Source: Arthrobacter sp. NicSoilC5
Lineage (GTDB): Bacteria > Actinomycetota > Actinomycetes > Actinomycetales > Micrococcaceae
NCBI RefSeq assembly: GCF_019977395.1
Contig: NZ_AP024660.1
Span: forward strand, 1,922,001 to 1,986,000
Length of the DNA stretch: 64,000 nt
Reading direction: 5' to 3'
Each line of letters begins with the position of its first letter. The first letter of the stretch is position 1. This document shows positions 25,450 to 33,998 of this stretch, in pieces. The position numbers were made by a program, and so were the translations under genes. Below the pieces are notes generated by a model. The model saw only the letters and a program-made list of their open reading frames with translations. It ran no database searches and had not been told where the DNA came from.

Positions 25450-26820
25450 CTACCGGTACCCGTCCACGATGGCGGCGGCTATCTCCTTGTACGCCCGCCG
25501 AGTCTCGGGCTTCAGCACGTCGAGGGTCACCAGGTCGCCGTCGGCCACGCCGCGGTCGTGGGGCACAGCAATTAGTTCACGGCAGATCCCGGACAGATGC
25601 TCCTCGATGGCGTCCTTGTCCACGCGGGAGGACACCTCGTCTTTGTCCGTGATCACCACAATCGCGTTGCGGGCCAGGTCCTCATACCCGTGGCTGGCCA
25701 GCCAGTGGAGGGTGCTCCGGGCACGCTTGGCACCGGACACCGCGTAACCGGCGGCGATCACCAGGTTGTCGGCCGACTGCAGGATCCCGCTCATCGCGTT
25801 GTGCGTCACACCGGTGCCGCAGTCGGTCAGGGCCACGGAGTAGTAGCTGGAGATGAGTTTGCGAATCCGCAGGTATTCCTCAGCCGTCAATGAGTCCGAG
25901 ACTTCCGGGTCCTGCTCTCCCGCGATCAAATGCAGCCGGCCCGCGTGGTGCATGTAGCGGGCGAGGGCCGTCAGCGAGTCGACTGAGTCGATGTTCTCCA
26001 GCAGGTCCGTGATGGTCCGCGGGCTGGACTGCTGGTAGATGCCCTCACCCAGCGCGCGCTCCACCAGATCGCCTGAATCGGGGTTGGCGTCGATGGCGCA
26101 GGGAGCGTCCCCGCGGTATTCGGCCAAAGTCAGACCGACACCCACAGTGGTGGAGGTCTTGCCGATACCGCCCTTGAGGCTCAGGATCGCCGTGTTGTAG
26201 CTGCCTTGGAGCTGGCGCGAGATCCGTCGGCCCAGCTCGTCCTCCTGACGCTGCTTCCGCCCGGGGCCTAGGTTCCAGGCGCCACCGGTCAGGTTGTACA
26301 GGGCTCCGCGGATGCCTCCACGGGGGCGCGGCTTCTGCTCCTTGACGAACAGGCCCGGCGAGCTGATGAAGTCCGGCATGGGGCTGTCCGCGATTCCGTC
26401 GGCCACGGTGGGCCGGCTCCGGCGGAAGGACGGAGCGTCCGACGGCGGCACGGAAGCTTCGGGAGCAGGCTCGGCTGTGCGTTCGGCCAGTGGAGTGGCG
26501 GGCGGCACGGAAGCGATCGGGGGCGCAGAGGGTGCGGCAGCGGGGGGCGCGGGTTGCTTTGCGGGCTGTGCTGGGGATGGGTCGCGGGACGGTTTCGTGG
26601 CGTCGGCCGCGGCAGCCGCTTCAGCCCAGGAGGACCGGCGCGTCACCGGCTTCCCGGCATCGTTGGAACTGGTCATATCGGGTCTTACGGCTGGCATGGT
26701 TCCTGTCCAGGCATCCTCCACTGAGCCGTCGGCACGACGAAGGTCGCGGCGTCGACGCAATTGCGGCTGCCCTGCATCCTCTGCTTGGGCGCCTGCATTC
26801 TGATCCGCCGGATCTGGCAT
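25450..26820 (-). CDS. MinD/ParA-like ATPase with long Pro/Ala-rich N-terminus
   Basis: 456 residues from ATG 26820 (after CCGGGGGGACAGAC). The first 160 residues are charged, then Pro/Ala-rich and probably disordered. A basic segment GGIRGALYNLTGG precedes the ATPase domain. The deviant Walker A is SLKGGIGKTSTTVGV, with Lys near residue 216 and the second Lys near 221, then APCAIDANPDSGDLVERALG and the SVALTDCGTGV switch region. The layout is like the MinD-like EspI proteins linked with actinobacterial type VII secretion, but no EccC, EccB or WXG100 gene is in the window. It is preceded by two tiny membrane protein genes and followed by a third, suggesting a membrane-associated complex. Confidence 0.8.
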   Translation of the reverse strand: MPDPADQNAGAQAEDAGQPQLRRRRDLRRADGSVEDAWTGTMPAVRPDMTSSNDAGKPVTRRSSWAEAAAAADATKPSRDPSPAQPAKQPAPPAAAPSAPPIASVPPATPLAERTAEPAPEASVPPSDAPSFRRSRPTVADGIADSPMPDFISSPGLFVKEQKPRPRGGIRGALYNLTGGAWNLGPGRKQRQEDELGRRISRQLQGSYNTAILSLKGGIGKTSTTVGVGLTLAEYRGDAPCAIDANPDSGDLVERALGEGIYQQSSPRTITDLLENIDSVDSLTALARYMHHAGRLHLIAGEQDPEVSDSLTAEEYLRIRKLISSYYSVALTDCGTGVTHNAMSGILQSADNLVIAAGYAVSGAKRARSTLHWLASHGYEDLARNAIVVITDKDEVSSRVDKDAIEEHLSGICRELIAVPHDRGVADGDLVTLDVLKPETRRAYKEIAAAIVDGYR

Positions 26821-26917
26821 GTCTGTCCCCCCGGACGTTTTCGGCAAACGGTTCTGCGGCACTGGTTCAATCAGTAAGTCTAGGTGCTGGGTCCGGGTTG
26901 CCCAGCCAGCTTACTTC

Positions 26918-27037
26918 TTAGTGGTGAGTGAGGGCGGCCGCTACCACGGCAACGGTGAGTGCCAGGAGAACGGCAAGTACAGCGTAGCCAACCCATTTGG
27001 GGCGGCCTTTATGGGGGTTGATATCGACATACGGCAT
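26918..27037 (-). CDS. 39-residue single-pass membrane protein
   Basis: Read directly from the sequence. ATG 27037 lies three bases after the TGA of the preceding gene (TGATCATG), so translation is probably coupled. The product opens MPYVDINPHKGRPKWVGYAV, followed by a hydrophobic helix rich in Leu, Val and Ala and ending in two His. Its stop is 97 bases ahead of the ATPase start. A single helix and a basic N-terminus of about 15 residues fit a small membrane subunit. Confidence 0.6.
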   Translation of the reverse strand: MPYVDINPHKGRPKWVGYAVLAVLLALTVAVVAAALTHH

Positions 27038-27039
27038 GA

Positions 27040-27192
27040 TCAGCGTTGATTACCTCTGGGTGCGGGTGCGGGCCGGATGGGGATCCGGAGTGTGCGGCGC
27101 TTAAGCCGCAGCATCTGATAGAGAACTGCAAGAGGGATCAACAAGCTGCCGAGCAGCGCGGAGAGCGCCAGTGCATAGTCAGAAATAGCCAT
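27040..27192 (-). CDS. 50-residue single-pass membrane protein
   Basis: Start ATG 27192 follows ACGGAGGCTGTT, a strong ribosome binding site; the upstream in-frame extension is not needed. The chain begins MAISDYALALSALLGSLLIP, forms one membrane helix and ends with a basic, Pro-rich cytoplasmic tail (RLKRRTLRIPIRPAPAP). It is the first gene of the minus-strand group leading into the MinD-like ATPase. No family is recognised. Confidence 0.65.
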   Translation of the reverse strand: MAISDYALALSALLGSLLIPLAVLYQMLRLKRRTLRIPIRPAPAPRGNQR

Positions 27193-27589
27193 AACAGCCT
27201 CCGTTGGTGATAGTGAGCCCCCATAGACCCAACCATTGGACAAAGAAATTGACAAATTGAGTCAATAACTCAAGGTTTGCTCAAGAAACGGGCGCCACCT
27301 AACCGTGGCTCATGATTCTGAACTCTACGATGGGAGACAAAACCGCAGACCACGAGGGGGTTTCGCTTTGCCTGAAGATCATTCCACGGACAAGTCCGTG
27401 TCCCGGCACGAGGAGATAGCGGAGCGGGTCAGGTCCTGAGGGAGCGGCGGTGCTGGCCGTGGGGGGATCGGGGTGGCCAGCATCTCCAACGGCCTGGCGC
27501 AGCGGGCCCGCACCCCGACTGCTGACCAAAGCCAGGGCGCAGGGACGGGGACGGACCTGGCCACGTCCGGAGTACCCGCCTGCCTGGTG

Positions 27590-28639
27590 GCGGACCGTTC
27601 CAGCGGGCCTGGGGCCGCACCAGGGCGGGCTGTTCGGGGTAGACCTGGATACGTCCGCCAAGCCCCTGGCGCAGTATGCCGCCGACTGACCTGGGCCACA
27701 AGCCCGCTGTCACGGTCACGTTCGTTGATTTCCCGTACAGGGACCACGACCGTGCCGACCTGCAGCAGGTTGCCGCGCAAATCCGCACCGACGGGCAGTT
27801 GATGTTGCTGACGCCAGAACCCAAGCAGGGCCTGGCCGCCGTCACCGTTGACGCCGTCGCCGCCCTGGTGAAGGACCTGGCAGCCCTCAATAGCCGGGGC
27901 GTCCCGGTGCAGGTCCATCTTGGCCAGGAGATTAACGTCTTCCGGTTACCGTGGGCCAAGCAGCAGGTGGACTACCCGGGGGCGTTCACCAAGGTGGCCA
28001 CAGCCGTCCACGCCGGGGCTCCCAGTTCGGCCATGATGTGGGCGCCGTCCTATGCCGGCGGCTACGCCTACCCGGGTCGGATGAATGATGCCAGGCCGGG
28101 GACGCCGGATTTCGCGGCCCTGGACACCAACCAGAACGGCGCCCTGACCATCGCCGATACCCCGTACGCCCACTATTACCCGGGGGATGCCGCGGTGGAC
28201 TGGGTGAACCTATCTCTCTTCCATTGGGGTGTCACGTATCCGTGGGGCGTTCGCGGCCCAACTAACGGGCAACTACAACGGCCCGGGCGGGGACGAGCGC
28301 CCGCTCCCCGACTTCTACGGCGAGTACGCCGTGAAGCACGACAAGCCGCTGGCCATCCTGGGCACGGCCCCCCTGTACAACCCGCCCGTGGGCGCCCCGG
28401 CCGAGACGGAGATCAAGAAAGCCTGGTGGGACCAGGTGCTCGGCGCCCAGACGCACGCCCAGTTTCCCAACCTGAAGATGGTGGCCTGGTACGAGTGGGA
28501 CAAGGACGAGGCCGAGGTCAACGGCCAGATCGACTGGACGCTCACCAGCACCCCCGCCATCCGGGAAGCCTTCAGGGCGGCACTGCCGGACTGGCTGCAG
28601 TACGGCACCGCAACCAGCTGCCGCCCGGCGGGGTCCTGA
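27590..28639 (+). pseudogene. GH26-like glycoside hydrolase, broken by frameshifts
   Basis: One hydrolase homology runs through three reading frames. Frame 3 gives LGPHQGGLFGVDLDTSAKP up to about 27688; frame 1 continues from GHKPAVTVTFVDFPYRD through VPVQVHLGQEINVF, MMWAPSYAGGYAYPG and LFHWGVTYPWG to about 28245; frame 2 resumes with FAAQLTGNYNGPGGDERP, KPLAILGTAPLYNPP and MVAWYEWDKDEAEVNG, ending at 28639. HLGQEIN with its Glu fits the acid/base site of GH26-type enzymes. Two frame changes, and apparently missing codons at the second, make a working product unlikely. It was probably a polysaccharide-cleaving protein of the neighbouring locus. Confidence 0.75.
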
Positions 28640-28689
28640 TTCACGATAATGTGGCCTTCTTCGGAGACAACGGCATCGGCTACGGCCAT

Positions 28690-29506
28690 GTCTACAAAGC
28701 TGGCCTTCGCGCCGTTCGGGAAAGCGGTCGGCATCGCCGCCACAGCAGCCTACAGGTTTAGGAAGCTCGATGCCGCCTACGCGGGCAACGCCGTGCAGGT
28801 TCGCCGGTCCAGCGACAACACGACGCTGGACACCGGCTTCGCAGCAAGCGCCGACTCGGATACCGAAACGCTCCTGGCTTTCGAGGGGTCACAGTCTGCC
28901 TACATTGATAATGTTGTACGACTAGTCTGGCAATGGGGCGAACGTCGCACAGGCGACTCCATCCAAGCAGCCGGCAATTGTCTCGGCAGGCACCTTGAAC
29001 ACGATGAACGTCCGCCCGAGATCGATCTTCAACGGGACGGTAACGAACCTGACCGGGGCCAGCGCTATCCCGTCCGCCACGGGCGCGACGGTCATGGCTG
29101 TGGCGCAGACGCAGAGCAAGGCGACCGAACAGGCGCATACTCCAGTCCGGCGGAAGCTAGACAGACTAGGCTCCTTGTGCAGTTCGCGAACGCAACGAGC
29201 CGTGGCATTGTTGTGTTCAATGACGCTGTACCGGAATCAGCACGGGTTGTTCTGCTCCCGACTTGCCAACCGGGCGAAGATGAGCTTCGCAGACTACGGC
29301 GCCACGCGAAGAACTTCACGAACGGCGGCATCACGACAGCCATCACAATGAGTACCCGTGGGACGACAACCCTCACCCGATGCCACATTTGTTCACGTGG
29401 CGGAACCACCAAATGGAACCTCGGCGCTATCTTTGAAGTTGGCGGATACTACACCCAGCCGACCGACACTGGGCACCAAGCTGGAGAGGCCAATGAGAAG
29501 GCCTAG
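28690..29506 (+). pseudogene. arabinofuranosidase-B/LamG-like protein remnant
   Basis: Frame 2 begins with AYRFRKLDAAYAGNAVQVRR and SSDNTTLDTGFAASADSD, a sequence style typical of alpha-L-arabinofuranosidase B-like domains in phage tail and wall-polysaccharide proteins. The expected continuation (KQPAIVSAGTLNTMN, GASAIPSATGATVMAVAQT) is in frame 3 from about 28950 to 29120, and later blocks (RLLVQFANATSRGIVVFND) return to frame 2. At least two frameshifts and no clear start are seen, so the gene is dead. It follows the GH26-like pseudogene directly. Confidence 0.6.
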
Positions 29507-29533
29507 TTAGCGACCCCAAAAGGAGCTAGTCAG

Positions 29534-29578
29534 CTAACACGAAGGGCGGAAGCAGCACGCCCCGACCCTTCGTGTTAG
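29534..29578 (-). terminator. terminator of the putative rhamnosyltransferase gene
   Basis: A perfect 13-bp inverted repeat, CTAACACGAAGGG (29534-29546) and CCCTTCGTGTTAG (29566-29578), begins three bases beyond the stop at 29581. On the minus strand it is followed by CTGACTAGCTCCTTTT. It also separates the pseudogene area from the polysaccharide locus. Confidence 0.75.
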
Positions 29579-29580
29579 AT

Positions 29581-30405
29581 CTAGGCCCCCTGCCGCACCA
29601 CGCGATTTAGCGCCACCCGAAAAGCCCACGCGATCCGGTGAGGCTTGCGGAGGACATGCACGGCTAGTGACGCTAGGTTCTTCGCCTGCCCTGCCCGAAG
29701 CGCAAGCTTCGATACGGGAGCGGCCTCCAAGTTCACAGTGAAATGCTGGCGAAGCAGTGAGGGGTCAGCCTGAATACCCACCAGCGCGTTTCCAAGATTC
29801 AGGTCATGCACCATCTGGAGCCACATGGGATGCGCATGGACCTGTCGGATCGGGCCGTAATCGGCAATCTTGTCGTGGCGGCCAACGTAAACGCCCCTCA
29901 AGCCATCCTCTCGCTTCTCAATGAGCGAGATGAATGGGGAAGCCGGATCGGACCGGCTGTACAGAAAGCCATCCTTACTGAACTGGACGCCAGACTGGAA
30001 ATTTATGAACTCGAACGCCTGCCTTTCGAACTGCGACTGTGTCACTTCTACGTAGTCCCTGGCAATTGCATCGTCATTATCGACGCGGCTGGTAATAATC
30101 CATGGCGATACAGCCAGTTGGGCAACGTGGTCCGCAATACCTTGCGGGCTGATGCCTCCGCCTTCCAGCCATACCGGTGTGAAGATACCCTCGGACAGGC
30201 GGTCGATCTCGGCCTGAAACCACGGCTCCCGGTCACCGTCGAGGAACACCAGCCACCGGAAATTCTGGCTTGTCTGTCCGGTTATCGATGGCAAGCATAG
30301 CGCCTCGAAGTAGTGGAGTCGGTGACGCAGCCAGCTTTCACTCGCCGGCACGGCGCCCTGGCGGATGTTGAATCGGGTCAGGATGAAGTGCTCAAAGTCA
30401 GGCAT
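29581..30405 (-). CDS. putative rhamnosyltransferase-family glycosyltransferase
   Basis: About 274 residues from ATG 30405, preceded by TTTTTGGGGGAACTCCAT. The opening FEHFILTRFNIR, the nucleotide-sugar region RWLVFLDGDREPWF and the metal-binding VDNDDAIARDYV follow the Pfam putative rhamnosyltransferase family (GT-A fold). The later YVGRHDKIADYGPIRQVHAHPMW is likewise typical of it. No signal or membrane segment. It lies at the outer, convergent edge of the polysaccharide locus, separated from it by about 880 bases and a metallo-hydrolase gene. The donor is not proven to be a rhamnose nucleotide. Confidence 0.8.
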   Translation of the reverse strand: MPDFEHFILTRFNIRQGAVPASESWLRHRLHYFEALCLPSITGQTSQNFRWLVFLDGDREPWFQAEIDRLSEGIFTPVWLEGGGISPQGIADHVAQLAVSPWIITSRVDNDDAIARDYVEVTQSQFERQAFEFINFQSGVQFSKDGFLYSRSDPASPFISLIEKREDGLRGVYVGRHDKIADYGPIRQVHAHPMWLQMVHDLNLGNALVGIQADPSLLRQHFTVNLEAAPVSKLALRAGQAKNLASLAVHVLRKPHRIAWAFRVALNRVVRQGA

Positions 30406-31283
30406 ATGGAGTTCCCCCAAAAAGATTCGATTGCGGATAGTCTACGGCCTAAAGCTGTGGCCGCACCTGCCCTTTTTTATTTACCCTTGACGTTCTCTCA
30501 CCCAAGCGCGTAAGCGTTCAGAGCTCCGAACAAGAACCCTAGGTAGAGCAGTACACCGCAACCGATCATAAAGCCTTCCGTGATCCCTCATGAATGTATG
30601 TGAAGACCATAACGAAGGTCCCGGTCATCAACTCAAAGACCGCCAACCCGCCTTAGCACGGCACGCGGTACGTCTTGCGCATCCGTGTCGCCTGTCTGCT
30701 CTTCAGTGCTCATCGGGACTTGAATCGAACCACTTATGGGCTGCGTTTAGCGGCCAGATAAATCCGGTGATGTACCAGCAAAAATGTTGCGCCCCATCCC
30801 ATCGGAGGCAGGGGGCAGGGTGCCACCGGCTGGTGTGGGAGGCAGCCGGCCCTGCCTGCAGTGGCTGCGGCGGTTACTGGAGCGGCCGGGGGCTGTCGCC
30901 GGCGCGGCGGCGCAGCCGCAAGCTGGAGCAGGACGGCGTGAGACTAAAGCTCACTGCCGGGTAACGTAATAATGTGCCTCCATACTTGCGGGGCTTACTC
31001 AATTACCCTGCCGACTACCCTCAAGGTTGGTTAGGGAGGGTACTTGCGCGGGCGAGGTGTGCATATGGGGGCTATGCGCAGAACGAGCGGCGTCGGCGTT
31101 CCATGGCCACCGCACCACTCCGATGGCGGCCACCGCCAGGGTAGACAGTGCCACGTATGAGATCAACCGCAGCCTGCGCTGCCGTGTAGCCCGCATCGAA
31201 TAGTGAACGTCGCAACTTCCCCCTCATGCACATGCGCGGGCTATCAGCATTTAAGCTCGAGATTGGCTGGGTACTGTGATTTA
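30406..31283. other. long region without a confident gene
   Basis: 878 bases between the rhamnosyltransferase start and the metallo-hydrolase stop. Short frames overlap on both strands with no recognisable domains. One weak candidate (30999-31196, minus) is listed separately. The area is between pseudogenes and a transferred-looking locus, so degraded sequence is likely. Nothing else can be supported. Confidence 0.3.
30999..31196 (-). CDS. possible 65-residue basic membrane protein
   Basis: Weak candidate. A basic start (MRATRQRRLRLI) followed by a hydrophobic stretch SYVALSTLAVAAIGVV would suit a small membrane protein or signal anchor, but no ribosome binding site precedes the ATG and the remainder has no recognised feature. 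Confidence 0.2.
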   Translation of the reverse strand: MRATRQRRLRLISYVALSTLAVAAIGVVRWPWNADAARSAHSPHMHTSPAQVPSLTNLEGSRQGN

Positions 31284-32108
31284 TTACGAGGCGTGGCTGT
31301 TGCGCCAGTTTTCTTGGAGCCGCTTAATGAACCACCGGGACTGCTCGGGGCCGTATGGCAGAACGGGAATGGCTTTGGTGGCGTCGTTAGGGGTGTCTCG
31401 GATGGACTGCCGGGCCTGGCGGACAGCCGTTGTCATGGTGTTGGCCATGGTTTTCACGAACTGGTCGCTGCACGGCTTTCCATGACCCGGTATCAGGAAT
31501 TCGTAGCGGTGCCGGAGGGCTGAGATGTGGCGGAGGGCATCAGCCCATTCCTCGGGGTAAGAGTCCTCGAAGGAGGGGTGGGCGCCGTGTTCCACCAAGT
31601 CGCCCACAAAGAGCGTCGTGGGCGTCCCTATGAGGAGGTCTCCATCAGTGTGGCCCCGCCCAAGGTAGAATAGAGTCGCAGTGAGGCCGCCGAGGTCAAC
31701 CAGGACGGGCTGGTCCTTGACGATGGCGTTGGGAACCACAAGCTCCACGTTCCCGCCCTCACCGGCGGCCATCTCCGGCTCCAGGGTTCCAACGTGAGGG
31801 CGCTGCACATCGCCGCGCTGGTCGATTTCGGTGGCACAGTTCTGGTGGGCCCAGAACTCTGTCACACCAGCTTCGGCAAAGACTGCGTTACCGAAGAAGT
31901 GGTCGTAGTGGGCATGGGTGTTCACCACCACGAGGGGAAGGTCGGTCTTTGCCCTGACCGCTTCCAGAATTTCGCGACCCTGACCAGGGCCACAGCCAGT
32001 ATCGATGACCATTGCGCGTTCGGAGCCAACGATCAGGCCCGTGTTTACCAAGGATCCTTCAGTGACACGTACATAGTTGTCCGTGCCGACTTCGAGCCAT
32101 TCCGACAT
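31284..32108 (-). CDS. MBL-fold metallo-hydrolase
   Basis: 274 residues from ATG 32108, preceded by CGGAGAAACA; the longer open frame upstream lacks family similarity. The zinc ligands are complete: THAHYDHFFGN (HxHxDH), GRGHTDGDLL, the Asp of LFVGDLVEHGAH and LIPGHGKP. The fold suits lactonases, glyoxalase II and beta-lactamase relatives; no feature fixes the substrate. The final 40 residues form helices. It stands alone between the possible membrane ORF and the acetyltransferase. Confidence 0.88.
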   Translation of the reverse strand: MSEWLEVGTDNYVRVTEGSLVNTGLIVGSERAMVIDTGCGPGQGREILEAVRAKTDLPLVVVNTHAHYDHFFGNAVFAEAGVTEFWAHQNCATEIDQRGDVQRPHVGTLEPEMAAGEGGNVELVVPNAIVKDQPVLVDLGGLTATLFYLGRGHTDGDLLIGTPTTLFVGDLVEHGAHPSFEDSYPEEWADALRHISALRHRYEFLIPGHGKPCSDQFVKTMANTMTTAVRQARQSIRDTPNDATKAIPVLPYGPEQSRWFIKRLQENWRNSHAS

Positions 32109-32550
32109 TGTTTCTCCGTACCTCCGGCGAAGCAGTCTGCGTTCGTCTTGGTGACCGATTCTACCCGCGACAGCTGCGGACGCTGACTTTGCGCCCCTGG
32201 TGGCGGGGCTGAGGGAAGATCGAATGGTCTGCACGAATGTTTCTAGGGAACGAAAACAACCTTCGAGGCCCTGACCTTCGGAAGAAGCAATGATTCTTGA
32301 AGCCGGCCGACCGTTCTCGCGGCGATCCACACCGAAATAGACAACGTCAGCTTGACCTCCTGCCAGCGCAGTACGGAATGGTCCCTGCCACACCATCCGA
32401 AGATGCATTGATCTGGCTCAGGAATAATGCAGACGCCGCAAACAGAGTGGATGCATGCGGGTAAGCCACAGTAAAAGGCTAAAGTAGGCCCGAGACAGGT
32501 TTGCGGTGCTACCCTCAGCCCCATTCGACAAATCGAAGGGAGCGCTTGGG
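32109..32550. other. non-coding gap upstream of the metallo-hydrolase
   Basis: 442 bases. Frames here, including an upstream extension of the metallo-hydrolase frame, lack recognisable protein features. The region should contain the metallo-hydrolase promoter. Confidence 0.3.
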
Positions 32551-33192
32551 TTAAATAAACCAGGGGGCGCCGCTCTTTGCATCACTCCACTCATAGGTCA
32601 GGTCACGGTTGCGCTGCCCAATGACCTTAGCCGGGATCCCGCCGACGATTGCGTACGGTGGCACATCCTTGGTTACGACCGATCCCGCGGCAACGACCGC
32701 GCCCTCCCCCACAGTCACGCCAGGCAGAATTGTGGACCGGAAGCTCAACCAGGCACGGTCGCCGACTACAACAGGGCCCCCGACATTACCGAATTCGGGG
32801 TCCCGGTGGTCATGTTGCAAGGTCCAGATAGCGACCTCGCTGGAAATATTCACGAGGTCGCCGATCATTATGCCTCGCCGCCCGTCCAGCGAGGACCAGA
32901 GCCCCACCACACTGTTTTCCCCCACTGTAATTTTTTTTGCCCCACGAATCTCTCGCCACCGGTAAAGCTGCGCGGACTCGGCGAGATTCAGGCCGAGTAC
33001 TCTCTTCGCCAAGGTGTTGCGAACGCCGCGGACTGGTACCCTACCGAGCGCATCAGAAAAGAGGAACTGAATACCGGCTACAGCCTGCCGAATCTTCGAC
33101 GCGTAAGGTGATGCCTTTATTGCTTCTCTAAGATTCACAGGAATACGCTCTTCATGGAACCAATGTTTGAAACCTTTCGGAGCCTTGCACAT
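32551..33192 (-). CDS. hexapeptide-repeat (LbH) O-acetyltransferase
   Basis: 213 residues. After about 90 helical N-terminal residues comes a left-handed beta helix with hexapeptide spacing (ITVGENSVVG, IMIGDLVNISSEVAI, PVVVGDRAWL, ILPGVTVGEGAVVAAGSVVT) and the closing IVGGIPAKVIG. The His pair in WTLQHDHRDPEFG is placed like the catalytic His of the WbbJ/CysE class. It probably transfers acetyl from acetyl-CoA to a sugar of the nearby polysaccharide. Codon use is A/T-richer than that of the metallo-hydrolase downstream. Confidence 0.85.
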   Translation of the reverse strand: MCKAPKGFKHWFHEERIPVNLREAIKASPYASKIRQAVAGIQFLFSDALGRVPVRGVRNTLAKRVLGLNLAESAQLYRWREIRGAKKITVGENSVVGLWSSLDGRRGIMIGDLVNISSEVAIWTLQHDHRDPEFGNVGGPVVVGDRAWLSFRSTILPGVTVGEGAVVAAGSVVTKDVPPYAIVGGIPAKVIGQRNRDLTYEWSDAKSGAPWFI

Positions 33193-33308
33193 GGGCGTTC
33201 CACGTCAAGATGGAGCGTCGCGGAATCTCTGATCCCCCGAGCGCCCGCGCTCAAAGCACAGGCTGATTGAGGGAAAACATCGGTGGCTATGGTTCTCACG
33301 GGGTTATC

Positions 33309-33716
33309 CTAGTCTGCGCTGGGCCGGTTATTTGCTGGGCTGAAAGCAGAGGCGTAAAGGCATCCGAAAACGAAAGACTCTGCGAGAATCACAGCACATA
33401 ATGCCCAAAAGATGGGCTGTCCCTTGCCAGGGAGCGCCACAACAAGAACCATTCCCACTGTTACGAAGGCAAGTACTCCAAGAACACAGAGGGTACGCCG
33501 ACCTAGCAGCCTCTGGCTCCCACCAGCAACGGTTTGCTTCTCAGCTTCTTCCACGCTCACAAGGAACAGTCTACCGACAACATTCGATATTCCGAGCCTC
33601 ACGTCTACCTGCAGGCCAACCCAGTAGCGCACAGGTAACGGCGATATAGCGAGACGTGGCAATGATTCCCTTTGAACATGTCTCCCCAAGAAGCGGGACA
33701 CCAAAAATGCCGACAT
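33309..33716 (-). CDS. possible small membrane protein of the polysaccharide locus
   Basis: At most 135 residues. The C-terminal 65 contain two hydrophobic helices (LCVLGVLAFVTVGMVLVVAL and WALCAVILAESFVFGCLY), preceded by a charged segment SVEEAEKQTV that would suit a shorter protein starting at an internal GTG. No family recognised, and no good ribosome binding site at the first ATG. It lies between the polymerase and acetyltransferase on the same strand. Confidence 0.4.
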   Translation of the reverse strand: MSAFLVSRFLGRHVQRESLPRLAISPLPVRYWVGLQVDVRLGISNVVGRLFLVSVEEAEKQTVAGGSQRLLGRRTLCVLGVLAFVTVGMVLVVALPGKGQPIFWALCAVILAESFVFGCLYASAFSPANNRPSAD

Positions 33717-33998
33717 AAGCTAGTGTCTCGACGCAGAAGATCCGCGTAACCCCCGTCGTCTCTGAGACCGGGCTGTCATAGAATTCTTCAGGAAAGACGT
33801 GCTGGCATCAAAGAATCAGCAGGTCAACTATCGCGTATGACCAGCCTGCTTCGGTGAACTAGTTAGCCCAGTTCGTGAATAGTGACCCGGCCTACGTCGT
33901 TCAAAAACCAGGACGGTAGCGGCTGACCAGATCCGTTCGCGACTTTAGGAACGCCTCCAAATTCGGCTGCGAGATCCCAACTGCAGGCAAGTACATCC

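Noticed and set aside
25165..27192. Complete type VII secretion locus
   Set aside because: Only the MinD-like ATPase resembles that system; no WXG100, EccB, EccC, EccD or mycosin gene is nearby.
27379..27959. Minus-strand frames over the GH26-like pseudogene
   Set aside because: The plus strand carries recognisable hydrolase blocks in three frames; the minus frames have no family features.
30713..30740. tRNA gene suggested by GGGACTTGAATCGAACC
   Set aside because: The bases recall a tRNA T-arm in reverse, but no acceptor stem, anticodon arm or complete cloverleaf could be formed around it.
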